From Cupriavidus gilardii (GTDB taxonomy: Bacteria > Pseudomonadota > Gammaproteobacteria > Burkholderiales > Burkholderiaceae): 64,000 nucleotides of DNA. The DNA lies in the NCBI RefSeq assembly GCF_013314895.1, contig NZ_JABTYE010000003.1, forward strand, positions 1-64,000, given 5' to 3'. How positions within the stretch are numbered: position 1 is the first letter of the stretch; the number at the start of each line of letters is the position of its first letter. The position numbers were made by a program, and so were the translations under genes. Below the pieces are notes generated by a model. It saw only the letters and a program-made list of their open reading frames with translations, was not told the origin of the DNA and did not search any database. Positions 26,894 through 33,700 of the stretch are shown here, piece after piece.

Positions 26894-28603
26894 TCAGGCC
26901 AGCTCGTGCGGGAAATAGCGGATCACGCAATCGATCGGATTGGGCGCGGCCTGCCCCAACCCGCAGATGGAGGCGTCGCGCATCACCGCGGACAGGTCGG
27001 CCAGCGCCTCGCGGTCCCACTGCGGCTGCGCGATCAGCTGCACGGCCTTGGCGGTGCCGACGCGGCACGGCGTGCATTGGCCGCAGGACTCGTGCGCGAA
27101 GAAATGCATCAGGTTGCGCGCCACGTCGACGGCGCGATCGCGGTCCGACAGCACCACCACCGCCGCCGAGCCGATGAAGCACCCATGCGGCTGCAGCGTA
27201 TCGAAGTCCAGCGGGATATCGCCCATCGACGCCGGCAGGATGCCGCCCGATGCGCCGCCCGGCAGATAGCCGTAGAAACGGTGGCCATCGAGCATGCCGC
27301 CGCAATACTCGTCGATCAGTTCCGTGATCGTGATGCCGGCCGGTGCCAGGTGCACGCCGGGCTTTTTGACGCGACCCGATACGGAAAACGAACGCAGCCC
27401 CTTGCGCCCGTGCCGACCCTGGCCGGCGAACCACTCCGGTCCGCGTTCGAGGATGTCGCGCACCCAGTACAGCGTCTCGAAGTTGTGCTCGAGCGTCGGC
27501 CGGCCGAACAGGCCGACCTGCGCGACGTACGGCGGCCGCAGCCGAGGCCAGCCGCGCTTGCCTTCGATCGATTCGATCATCGCGGACTCTTCGCCGCAGA
27601 TATAGGCGCCGGCGCCGCGCCGCAATTCGATCGGCGGCAGGTCGGCGCACGGTGGGTCTTCGCGCAGCCGCCGCAGTTCCTCGGTCAGCAGCGCGCGGCA
27701 GCCGGCGTACTCGTCGCGCAGGTAGATATAGATCGCATCGACCTGCACCACCTGCGCGGCGATCAACATGCCCTCGATAAAGCGATGCGGATCGCGCTCC
27801 AGATAGAAGCGGTCCTTGAAGGTACCGGGCTCGCCTTCGTCGATATTGACGGCCATCAGCCGCGGGCCGGCCTCGGCCCGCACGATGCGCCATTTGCGTC
27901 CCGTCGGGAAACCGGCGCCGCCGAGGCCGCGCAACCCCGCATGCTCCATCGTCGCGATCGCATCGTCGGTGGACAGCGCGCCTTCGGCCACCGCACGCAA
28001 GGTCCGGTAACCGCCCTGCTCGCGATAGGCAAGATAGTCAACGTACGGCTCGGGCTCGTGACGCACCGCACCCGCCGCGACGCGCTCCACGATCGCTTCC
28101 GCACTGGCCTGGTCCACCGGATTCTGTCCGACCAGTGCCGCCGGCGCGCGCTCGCAGCGGCCGATGCAGGGCGCGGCCACCACGCGCACGTCGGTGCCGA
28201 GCAGCGCGGGCAGTCTGGCCAGCAGCGCTTGCGCACCGGCCATCTCGCAGGCGATGCCCTCGCAGACGCGCACGGTCAGCGCGGGTGGCGGCGCGATGGT
28301 CCCGTCGGCATCCTCGCGCACGACGTCGAAGTGGTGATAGAAGGTCGCGACCTCGTAGACCTCCGCCTGCGAGATCTTCATTTCCGCGGCCAGCGCGGCG
28401 AGATGCGGCGCGGCCAGTTGGCCGTAGCGATCGTTGATCGCATGCAGATGCTCGATCAGCAGGTCGCGCCGGCGCGGCGCATCGCCAAGCAACGCGCGGA
28501 CTTCTGCCAGCGCGGCAGGATCGACCTGCCGCCCCTTGGGCTGTCGGCGCTTGCGCTGCCGGCCAATGCTGTCTACCGGAATGGGGATCACGACCTGATT
28601 CAT
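26894..28603 (-). CDS. formate dehydrogenase NADH-forming subunit, NuoE-NuoF fusion (Fdh1B type)
   Basis: A 569-residue protein. Residues about 1-165 are NuoE-like with a [2Fe-2S] site (VCEGIACEMAG and APCIGRCERAP). Residues 170-569 are NuoF-like with the NADH/FMN loop GLRGLGGAGFPTGRKW, NIDEGEPGTFKDR and the [4Fe-4S] motif ESCGQCTPCRVGT. The two-gene layout B then A, with fused E-F domains, matches FDH1 of Methylorubrum extorquens and differs from the separate FdsG and FdsB of Cupriavidus necator. A GntR-type box lies 147 bp upstream (28750-28770), so expression is probably tied to formyl-CoA/formate-producing metabolism encoded at 32391-41578. Confidence 0.94.
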   Translation of the reverse strand: MNQVVIPIPVDSIGRQRKRRQPKGRQVDPAALAEVRALLGDAPRRRDLLIEHLHAINDRYGQLAAPHLAALAAEMKISQAEVYEVATFYHHFDVVREDADGTIAPPPALTVRVCEGIACEMAGAQALLARLPALLGTDVRVVAAPCIGRCERAPAALVGQNPVDQASAEAIVERVAAGAVRHEPEPYVDYLAYREQGGYRTLRAVAEGALSTDDAIATMEHAGLRGLGGAGFPTGRKWRIVRAEAGPRLMAVNIDEGEPGTFKDRFYLERDPHRFIEGMLIAAQVVQVDAIYIYLRDEYAGCRALLTEELRRLREDPPCADLPPIELRRGAGAYICGEESAMIESIEGKRGWPRLRPPYVAQVGLFGRPTLEHNFETLYWVRDILERGPEWFAGQGRHGRKGLRSFSVSGRVKKPGVHLAPAGITITELIDEYCGGMLDGHRFYGYLPGGASGGILPASMGDIPLDFDTLQPHGCFIGSAAVVVLSDRDRAVDVARNLMHFFAHESCGQCTPCRVGTAKAVQLIAQPQWDREALADLSAVMRDASICGLGQAAPNPIDCVIRYFPHELA

Positions 28604-28749
28604 GGCGATCTCTGTTCGTTATCGTGGATGCCTGGGGGAAAGCGGCGCGGGGACGTCGCCGGGTCGATGATAGCGCCATCGGCCGTGGCGCCTCCCCGAC
28701 GGCGCGCCGGGGTGTCCTCCGCGCGGCCTTGGCGGCGTCCATTAGTGTT

Positions 28750-28770
28750 ATACGGTATGTGATATATCAA
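28750..28770 (+). promoter_or_regulatory. GntR box 1, before the formate dehydrogenase operon
   Basis: The site ends in GGTATGTGATATATCAA and contains the perfect palindrome TGATATATCA preceded by the near-palindrome ATACGGTAT. It differs by one base from box 3 (39188-39208). On the minus strand a TATAAC lies at its distal edge, so a bound protein would block initiation. Confidence 0.75.
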
Positions 28771-29218
28771 AATGGTCAAGGCGTTTCGCGGCGAGAAGCC
28801 TCGTCTGCCGGCAGAAGCGGCGCGCGGAATCCGTATGCGCGGCGCGCGACGGCGGCAGCGATTGGTGCGCATTGGGCATCGATGCGGACACGAATTCCCT
28901 TTGGCGAGGCTCGACAATTCAGGGACTTTGCTCGCGCTCGCGCATCAATACGCATGCTCGGCCGATATGGCGAATCGCGTGGCGTCGAGTAGCGCGGTGG
29001 ATGGCAATGGGAGGAAACCGACGACGTTGCCTCGGGTAAATCCCTAGCGGCAGGGAGCACGAAGGCGAACGGTACGGCGATGTCCTGAAACTGAAAGGAG
29101 GAAGGAAAGGCAGGACAGGAAGGAGGGGAATGCGGAAGCAAGCCGCTGGCCACAGGGCCGAACCGTCCGTCGCTATCGGACGTCGGGACGACCGGCGGCG
29201 TGGCCAGCGAACTTGTGA
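28771..29218. other. non-coding DNA between the formate dehydrogenase promoter and the small-protein gene
   Basis: About 450 bp with no supported gene. Short open frames exist on both strands but have biased, arginine-rich compositions and no ribosome-binding site. I see an A/G-rich run (about 29090-29130) and otherwise nothing distinctive. Confidence 0.6.
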
Positions 29219-29431
29219 TCAGGCATGGGTCAGCACGAACTGGCCGGCCGCCTTGTGCGCGTCTTCGCCGGCGTCCTCGTCGTGGGAGGCACTACCGAAG
29301 CCGGCGAAGCGGCCATGCGCCTGGGCGCGCAGCAGCGCCGGTGCCGGCAACGAGGTCGCGAGCAGCACGGTGGCGGACACGCCAAGGGAGAACAGGCCAA
29401 GCGACAGCAGGGTCAACAGGGTGGTTTGCAT
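29219..29431 (-). CDS. 70-aa small membrane or secreted protein, GntR-box controlled
   Basis: A 70-residue protein. It starts MQTTLLTLLSLGLFSLGVSA, which is a signal peptide or single membrane helix, followed by an Ala-rich stretch and a soluble acidic/His-containing tail (GSASHDEDAGEDAHKAAGQF). ATG 29431 has GGAG eight bases upstream. No family is recognised. A copy of the GntR box lies 68 bp upstream (29499-29519), linking it to formate dehydrogenase and the acyl-CoA lyase operon. It could be a small regulator or anchor, or an unrelated envelope protein. Confidence 0.55.
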   Translation of the reverse strand: MQTTLLTLLSLGLFSLGVSATVLLATSLPAPALLRAQAHGRFAGFGSASHDEDAGEDAHKAAGQFVLTHA

Positions 29432-29474
29432 CAGGACACTCCGATAAGACATCAATCAAGGAGTGACCAGTATA

Positions 29475-29489
29475 TGGTGCAACGCACCA
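29475..29489. promoter_or_regulatory. short palindrome between GntR box 2 and the small gene
   Basis: TGGTGC (29475-29480) and GCACCA (29484-29489) form a perfect inverted repeat with a 3-nt centre. It would lie in the 5' leader or core promoter of the 70-aa protein gene, as an operator or an RNA hairpin. Confidence 0.35.
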
Positions 29490-29498
29490 GATGTAAAT

Positions 29499-29519
29499 AT
29501 TCTGTATGTAATATATCAG
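29499..29519 (+). promoter_or_regulatory. GntR box 2, before the 70-aa protein gene
   Basis: The site carries GTATGTAATATATCAG, matching the shared core GTATGTRATATATCAR in every position. It lies between the stop of the LysR gene (29560) and the small gene (29431). Confidence 0.7.
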
Positions 29520-29559
29520 AAAGCGCCCTTTTCTGTCGTTCCCGTGCCACAGGCTGCCG

Positions 29560-30468
29560 TTATCCAGTCTTCAACGCCACATCGGGACCCTCCTGTTCTG
29601 CGATGACGCGCCAGATCGCGGCCGCATTCGGCTTCAGCGATCTGCCTTTGCGGCGCACCAGCACCACCTGCATCGCGGCGTGCGGCCGCAGCGGCAGCAG
29701 CACCACGCCGGGCGGGACGCCGGCGGCGCGCGCCCGCGATGGCACCACGCCCAGCCCTTGCCGCCGCGCGACCATGCCGAGCACGGCGCAGAAATGCCCA
29801 AGGGGCCGATACACCCGCGGCCGCACGTGGTAGGCCGTCATGGCGCGTTCGATGGCCACCAGCATGCCCGACTGCCGGTCGAGCCCGAACAGCTGCGCAT
29901 CGTTGAGATCGCCCCATCCCAGCGCCTCGCGCGACGCCAGCGGGTGGCCGCCAGGCAGCACGGCGTGGAAGGTCTCCTCGTACAGCAGATCGAACTGCAG
30001 TTCGGCGCAAGGCTCGGGGTCGCTGACCACCGCGAAATCGACCTCGCCGCCGCGCACCGCATGCAGCGCCGCTTCGGGCCCGACATCGCGCAGCACGATA
30101 TCGATGTCGGGCCACGCGCTCTGGCAAGCCTGCAGCCAGGCTGGCGCCAGCATCGAAGACAGCATGGGACCGACCGCGAGCTGCACGCGCCCATGCGCCG
30201 GACGCGCGCTCGAGTGCGTTTCGTGCAGGGTCTGTTCGACCTCGTCGATCAAATGGCAGATCCGCTCGGACAGCAGCGTGCCGGCTTCGGTCAGCTCCAC
30301 CTGACGGGTGGTGCGGTCGAACAGCCGCAGGTCGATCTCCTCTTCGAGCTCGCGCACGCTGCGGCTGACGGCGGATTGCGTCAGGCCCAGTTCGGCGGCG
30401 GCACGGGTGAAACTGCGATGCCGCGCGACGGCGGCGAAGGCCTTCAACTGCGGAAGCGAGACATTCAT
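29560..30468 (-). CDS. LysR-family transcriptional regulator
   Basis: A 302-residue LysR regulator. The winged HTH lies at residues 1-60 (LPQLKAFAAVARHRSFTRAAAELGLTQSAVSRSVREL), followed by a periplasmic-binding-like effector domain. ATG 30468 is chosen because GGAG lies nine bases upstream and the product then starts at the first helix. It is divergent from the CbbR-like LysR gene at 30764, with a 295-bp shared region. Target and effector unknown. Confidence 0.9.
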   Translation of the reverse strand: MNVSLPQLKAFAAVARHRSFTRAAAELGLTQSAVSRSVRELEEEIDLRLFDRTTRQVELTEAGTLLSERICHLIDEVEQTLHETHSSARPAHGRVQLAVGPMLSSMLAPAWLQACQSAWPDIDIVLRDVGPEAALHAVRGGEVDFAVVSDPEPCAELQFDLLYEETFHAVLPGGHPLASREALGWGDLNDAQLFGLDRQSGMLVAIERAMTAYHVRPRVYRPLGHFCAVLGMVARRQGLGVVPSRARAAGVPPGVVLLPLRPHAAMQVVLVRRKGRSLKPNAAAIWRVIAEQEGPDVALKTG

Positions 30469-30639
30469 CGTGGTCTCCTCTGGCACCGCATGCCTCGTGG
30501 GCACGCGGCCGCTGCGGTCGCCGCCGGCGTGGGCCGGCGGGGCAGCGCTGTGCTTTTTTATGTCGCCACGGTCGTCCGGCAGGGGTGCGCGGGCGCCGAT
30601 GGGTCCTTCGATGCTAGTGCAAACGACTATCCACGACGC

Positions 30640-30657
30640 CTTAACTTTTTTATTAAG
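30640..30657. promoter_or_regulatory. LysR-type operator palindrome upstream of the CbbR-like gene
   Basis: CTTAA (30640-30644) and TTAAG (30653-30657) form a perfect inverted repeat with an 8-bp centre, the TNA/TTA half-site layout bound by CbbR-type LysR proteins. It lies 107 bp before the CbbR-like start, in the only AT-rich part of the divergent region. Confidence 0.5.
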
Positions 30658-30763
30658 ATCATTGACGACCGTCTATGGATGGACGGCGACGCCATCGCCA
30701 TGCCGCGATGCAACGCGACCCCATACGCGCTCATCAGCGTCGCGCTGACCGAACGAGGCCGCC

Positions 30764-31723
30764 ATGAAAAATGCCACGCTGCGCCAGCTGAAGGTCTTCG
30801 AAACAGTGGCCCGTCACCTGAGTTTTTCGCGCGCGGCCGAGGAATTGCATCTGACGCAGCCCGCAGTGTCGACGCAGGTGCGCCAGCTCGAGAACCACGT
30901 CGGCCTGCCGCTGTTCGAGCAGCTCGGCAAGAAGATCTACCTGACTCCCGCCGGCACCGAGATGCTGCACTACAGCCGCAGCATCATCCAGCAGTTCCGC
31001 GAGGCCGAAGACGCGATGGCACAGCTCAGCGGCATCGCGGGAGGCCGGCTCAATATCGCGGTGATCAGCGCGGGCGATTACTTCTTCCCGCGCGTGATCG
31101 CCGAATTCATGCGGCGGCATCCCGGCGTGACGCTGAACCTGGCGGTGCACAATCGCGAGGAATTGCTGCACCAACTGGCCGGCAACCTGACCGACCTTGC
31201 CGTGATGGTGCGCCCGCCGGCCGGCATGGACACCGTCAACGAATCGTTCGCGCCCCACCCCTACGTCATCGTCGCCGCGCCCGACCATCCGCTGGTCGGC
31301 AAGCGCAACGTGCCGCTCTCCGCGCTGTCCGACGAGGCCTTCATCTGCCGCGAGAAAGGCTCGGACACCTGGAACTCGATGCAGGAGGGCTTCGCGGCCC
31401 GGCTGCAGAACCTGCGCATCACGATGGAGATCAAGAGCACCGAGACCATCAAGCAGGCCGTGATCGCCAATATGGGCATCGCCTTCCTGTCCGCCCACAC
31501 GGTCGCGCTGGAATTGCGCACCGGCCATCTTGCGGTGCTCGACGTCGAAGGCTTTCCGGTGATGCTGAACTGGTACGTGGTCCATCGCAAGAACAAGCGG
31601 CTGCCGCCGGTCGCGCTGGCCTTCAAGCATTTCCTGCTGAGCGAAGGCGCGGCGCAGATCGATCGCATCACCGCGGTCGACGGCCTGATTCGCGGCAAGG
31701 GTGCGGCCACCGCCCGCTCATAG
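30764..31723 (+). CDS. CbbR-like LysR-family regulator
   Basis: A 319-residue LysR protein. The N-terminus LRQLKVFETVARHLSFSRAAEELHLTQPAVSTQVRQL closely resembles CbbR (quoted here from two adjoining parts of residues 6-43). The effector domain includes SAGDYFFPRVIAEFM and KSTETIKQAVIANMGIAFLS, also CbbR-like. CbbR-type regulators control CO2 fixation and, in Cupriavidus (FdsR), formate dehydrogenase. No Calvin-cycle genes are in the window, but the formate dehydrogenase operon is 2 kb away, so that is the obvious candidate target. Confidence 0.9.
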   Translation: MKNATLRQLKVFETVARHLSFSRAAEELHLTQPAVSTQVRQLENHVGLPLFEQLGKKIYLTPAGTEMLHYSRSIIQQFREAEDAMAQLSGIAGGRLNIAVISAGDYFFPRVIAEFMRRHPGVTLNLAVHNREELLHQLAGNLTDLAVMVRPPAGMDTVNESFAPHPYVIVAAPDHPLVGKRNVPLSALSDEAFICREKGSDTWNSMQEGFAARLQNLRITMEIKSTETIKQAVIANMGIAFLSAHTVALELRTGHLAVLDVEGFPVMLNWYVVHRKNKRLPPVALAFKHFLLSEGAAQIDRITAVDGLIRGKGAATARS

Positions 31724-31853
31724 CGCCAGCGTGCGGCAGCGTCGATGCATAAACGATGGCTTATGGTTTTGCCGACGAACTTCAATTGTTATTAATCGTT
31801 CCCGCCCCCTATTCTGCCCGCATGTCCCACCGCACCGGCATAGGAGAGCGACC

Positions 31854-32162
31854 ATGGAACAAGCGCAGATCGAACGGCAGAACGACGTCCCCGCCGCAGC
31901 CGCGGACCCGCAGTTGCCGGTACAGGCGCAACTTGCCGCCTACAACTCGGCGTTCGTCGAACTGGAGTTGCCCTTTCACTGGGACGAGGCGATGTATCGC
32001 TGGCTGTGCGGCGTGGTCGATTGCGAGCGCACCCAGATCGCGCACTATATCGAGACCTATCACGCGCATCTGCTGACGGCCTATGACGCGCCGTTTCTGA
32101 GCCAGCTGATCCTGGAGAAGAAGAACGGGTATCTGGAAGCGATGGGCCGGCGCGTCAGCTGA
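31854..32162 (+). CDS. hypothetical 102-aa protein
   Basis: A 102-residue soluble protein with no recognised family. Residues 1-35 are Gln/Ala-rich, then a conserved-looking core (FHWDEAMYRWLCGVVDCERTQIAHYIETYHAHLL) with aromatic and His residues, ending EKKNGYLEAMGRRVS. ATG 31854 has AGGAGA upstream. It follows the CbbR-like gene by 130 bp, with a TATTCT at about 31810 that could be its own -10. A function cannot be assigned. Confidence 0.6.
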   Translation: MEQAQIERQNDVPAAAADPQLPVQAQLAAYNSAFVELELPFHWDEAMYRWLCGVVDCERTQIAHYIETYHAHLLTAYDAPFLSQLILEKKNGYLEAMGRRVS

Positions 32163-32196
32163 GCGCCGAGCCGCGGCCCGAGCCGCATCACGTCGT

Positions 32197-32212
32197 TCCC
32201 GCGCAAGCGGGA
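32197..32212. repeat. dRS3-like palindrome after the 102-aa gene
   Basis: TCCCGC (32197-32202) and GCGGGA (32207-32212) around GCAA, within a GTTCCCGCGCAAGCGGGACT context. This is a common dispersed palindrome type in Burkholderiales and could act as a transcript end; no T-run follows. Confidence 0.5.
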
Positions 32213-32290
32213 CTCCAGCATCGAGAACGAATGCCATCGGCTCTCCGGCCGCGCGGGGACCCGATGGCTCTCTTCAACGGGCTGCCTTCT

Positions 32291-32346
32291 GCTGGCTCAA
32301 GTCCGCTGGCTCAAGTCCGCTGGCTCAAGTCCGCTGGCTCCCGTCT
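32291..32346 (+). repeat. 14-bp tandem repeats
   Basis: Three perfect head-to-tail copies of GCTGGCTCAAGTCC (32291-32332) plus a degenerate fourth (32333-32346) and fragments beyond. They lie between the 102-aa gene and the 88-aa membrane-protein gene, which converge. Not coding as far as I can see; 14 is not a multiple of three. Confidence 0.85.
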
Positions 32347-32390
32347 GCTGGCTACCTTCGCTGCCCCCCCTTCCGCTGGCTCCCTTACCC

Positions 32391-32657
32391 TTACTTCGCC
32401 CCGGACGAGCGCGCGCCGCGCACACCCGCCCGCGCGCCGATCGCGATCCCCGCTGCCGCTACCGCGGCCAGCGCCGATCCCGCCAGCACCACCATCGGGC
32501 CGTTGCCGCCGGACAGCCAGGCGGTCGCCATCGCAAGCCCCAATCCGCCGAGGCATCCCGCATGCAGCCCATATGCACCGGTGTGCCCGAAGCCCGCCAG
32601 GCCGGCCAGCATCGATGCGCCGGCCACCAGATAAGCCAGTTCTTGCGGGTCCATCAT
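32391..32657 (-). CDS. 88-aa small membrane protein at the end of the acyl-CoA lyase operon
   Basis: An 88-residue hydrophobic protein with two or three membrane helices (ELAYLVAGASMLAGLAGFG; LHAGCLGGLGLAMATAWL; MVVLAGSALAAVAAAGIAIG) and a basic C-terminal tail, Arg/Gly-rich. GGAGG lies eight bases before ATG 32657. It follows the FAH-family gene by 47 bp on the same strand. No family recognised; it could be a small transporter partner or leak channel for the organic acid, but this is a guess from position. Confidence 0.65.
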   Translation of the reverse strand: MMDPQELAYLVAGASMLAGLAGFGHTGAYGLHAGCLGGLGLAMATAWLSGGNGPMVVLAGSALAAVAAAGIAIGARAGVRGARSSGAK

Positions 32658-32704
32658 GGCAGGCCTCCATCGCGAGCGAGGCCGGCGGCGCGTTGCCGCG
32701 CAGG

Positions 32705-33478
32705 CTAGCCGCCGACCGGATTGACCAGCGCACCGATGCCTTCGATGCGCACTTCCACCACCGCGCCCGCCTTCATCGAGCCCACGCCGAGCGAGGTGCC
32801 GCAGGCGATCACGTCGCCGGGCATCAGGGTCATGTCGCGCGACAGACGGCTGACCACTTGCTCGGGCGTGAAGATCATGTCGTCCAGCGGATAGCGCTGG
32901 CGCTCGGCGCCATCGAGCCGCGTGACCACGCTGGCGTCGCGCCAATCGAAGCCGGTGACGATCGTCGGGCCGATGCAGCCGAAGGTATCGAACCCCTTGG
33001 CGCGGCACCACTGCGGAAAATTCGGGTCTTCGGCGATCAAATCGGCCGCGGTGACATCGTTGACCACCGTATAGCCGAAGATATGCGCGGCCGCGTCGGC
33101 CACCGGCACATCGCGGCATACGCGTCCGATCACGATGCCCAGCTCGCCTTCGAAGACGATCTTGCCCCCATAACCGACCGGCCGCACGATCGTGTCGCCC
33201 GGGCCGGCAAGCGAGGTGCCTGGCTTGATCAGGAACAGCGGATGCGCGGGCTCAGGCTTGTCCAGCTTGCGGGCCAGCGCATGGAAGTTGTTCCACAGTG
33301 CGACGATCTTGGACGGCTCGCATGGGGCGAGCAGGCGCACCTCGTTGCGCGGGAACGAAACGCCGGTGGGGTTCGGCGAGGCGTAGCCCGGGCCGTCGTA
33401 TTCGAACACCCGCTCGCCATCGAGCCGGCCCATCCGTGGCCGGCCATCGCCGGCGTCGAAGCGAATCCAGGTTTGCAT
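32705..33478 (-). CDS. fumarylacetoacetate hydrolase (FAH)-family protein
   Basis: A 257-residue FAH-fold protein. The metal-binding residues are in EGELGIVIG (Glu pair) and VVNDVTAADL (Asp), with the hallmark GTSLGVGSMKAGAVVEV near the C-terminus. The family includes 2-hydroxyhepta-2,4-diene-1,7-dioate isomerases, oxaloacetate decarboxylases and acylpyruvases. Its place in the operon with acyl-CoA lyase and formyl-CoA transferase suggests action on a small oxo-acid. It lies 222 bp after the acyl-CoA ligase gene, across a REP pair. Confidence 0.85.
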   Translation of the reverse strand: MQTWIRFDAGDGRPRMGRLDGERVFEYDGPGYASPNPTGVSFPRNEVRLLAPCEPSKIVALWNNFHALARKLDKPEPAHPLFLIKPGTSLAGPGDTIVRPVGYGGKIVFEGELGIVIGRVCRDVPVADAAAHIFGYTVVNDVTAADLIAEDPNFPQWCRAKGFDTFGCIGPTIVTGFDWRDASVVTRLDGAERQRYPLDDMIFTPEQVVSRLSRDMTLMPGDVIACGTSLGVGSMKAGAVVEVRIEGIGALVNPVGG

Positions 33479-33539
33479 GGGGTCTCCTGTGGCGGGTGGT
33501 TGTTATCGGCGGTGTTGGGGCGCTGCCCTCTCCCCCGGC

Positions 33540-33640
33540 CCCTCTCCCGCGAGCGGGAGAGGGGAGAAAACACCGGGCTGCCGCAATCACGATCAGCATG
33601 CGCCGACCGCTCTCCCCTCTCCCGCCATTGCGGGAGAGGG
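33540..33640. repeat. pair of REP-like palindromes in inverted arrangement (copies 2 and 3)
   Basis: Two elements with 11-bp arms CCCTCTCCCGC/GCGGGAGAGGG at 33540-33563 and 33615-33640. They are flanked by mirrored TCCCCCGGCC (33531-33540) and GGCCGGGGGA-type sequence (33639-33648). This is a BIME-like composite between the acyl-CoA ligase gene and the FAH-family gene and could attenuate or stabilise the operon mRNA there. Confidence 0.8.
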
Positions 33641-33700
33641 GCCGGGGGAGAGGGCAAGCGGCGCCTCCCAACGCCGCCGCTCTCCCCCGTCGTCGCAGAG

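Noticed and set aside
26894-28603. Initial idea that the NuoE-NuoF fusion of formate dehydrogenase is novel
   Set aside because: The same fused layout is known from the two-subunit FDH1 of Methylorubrum extorquens, so it is a recognised type.
28771-29153. Small open frames on both strands upstream of formate dehydrogenase
   Set aside because: No ribosome-binding sites, biased composition, no recognisable motif; treated as non-coding.
33527-33650. CRISPR-like look of repeated CCCTCTCCCGC segments
   Set aside because: Only two palindromic units in inverted orientation with no regular spacers; dispersed copies elsewhere show it is a REP/BIME-type repeat.
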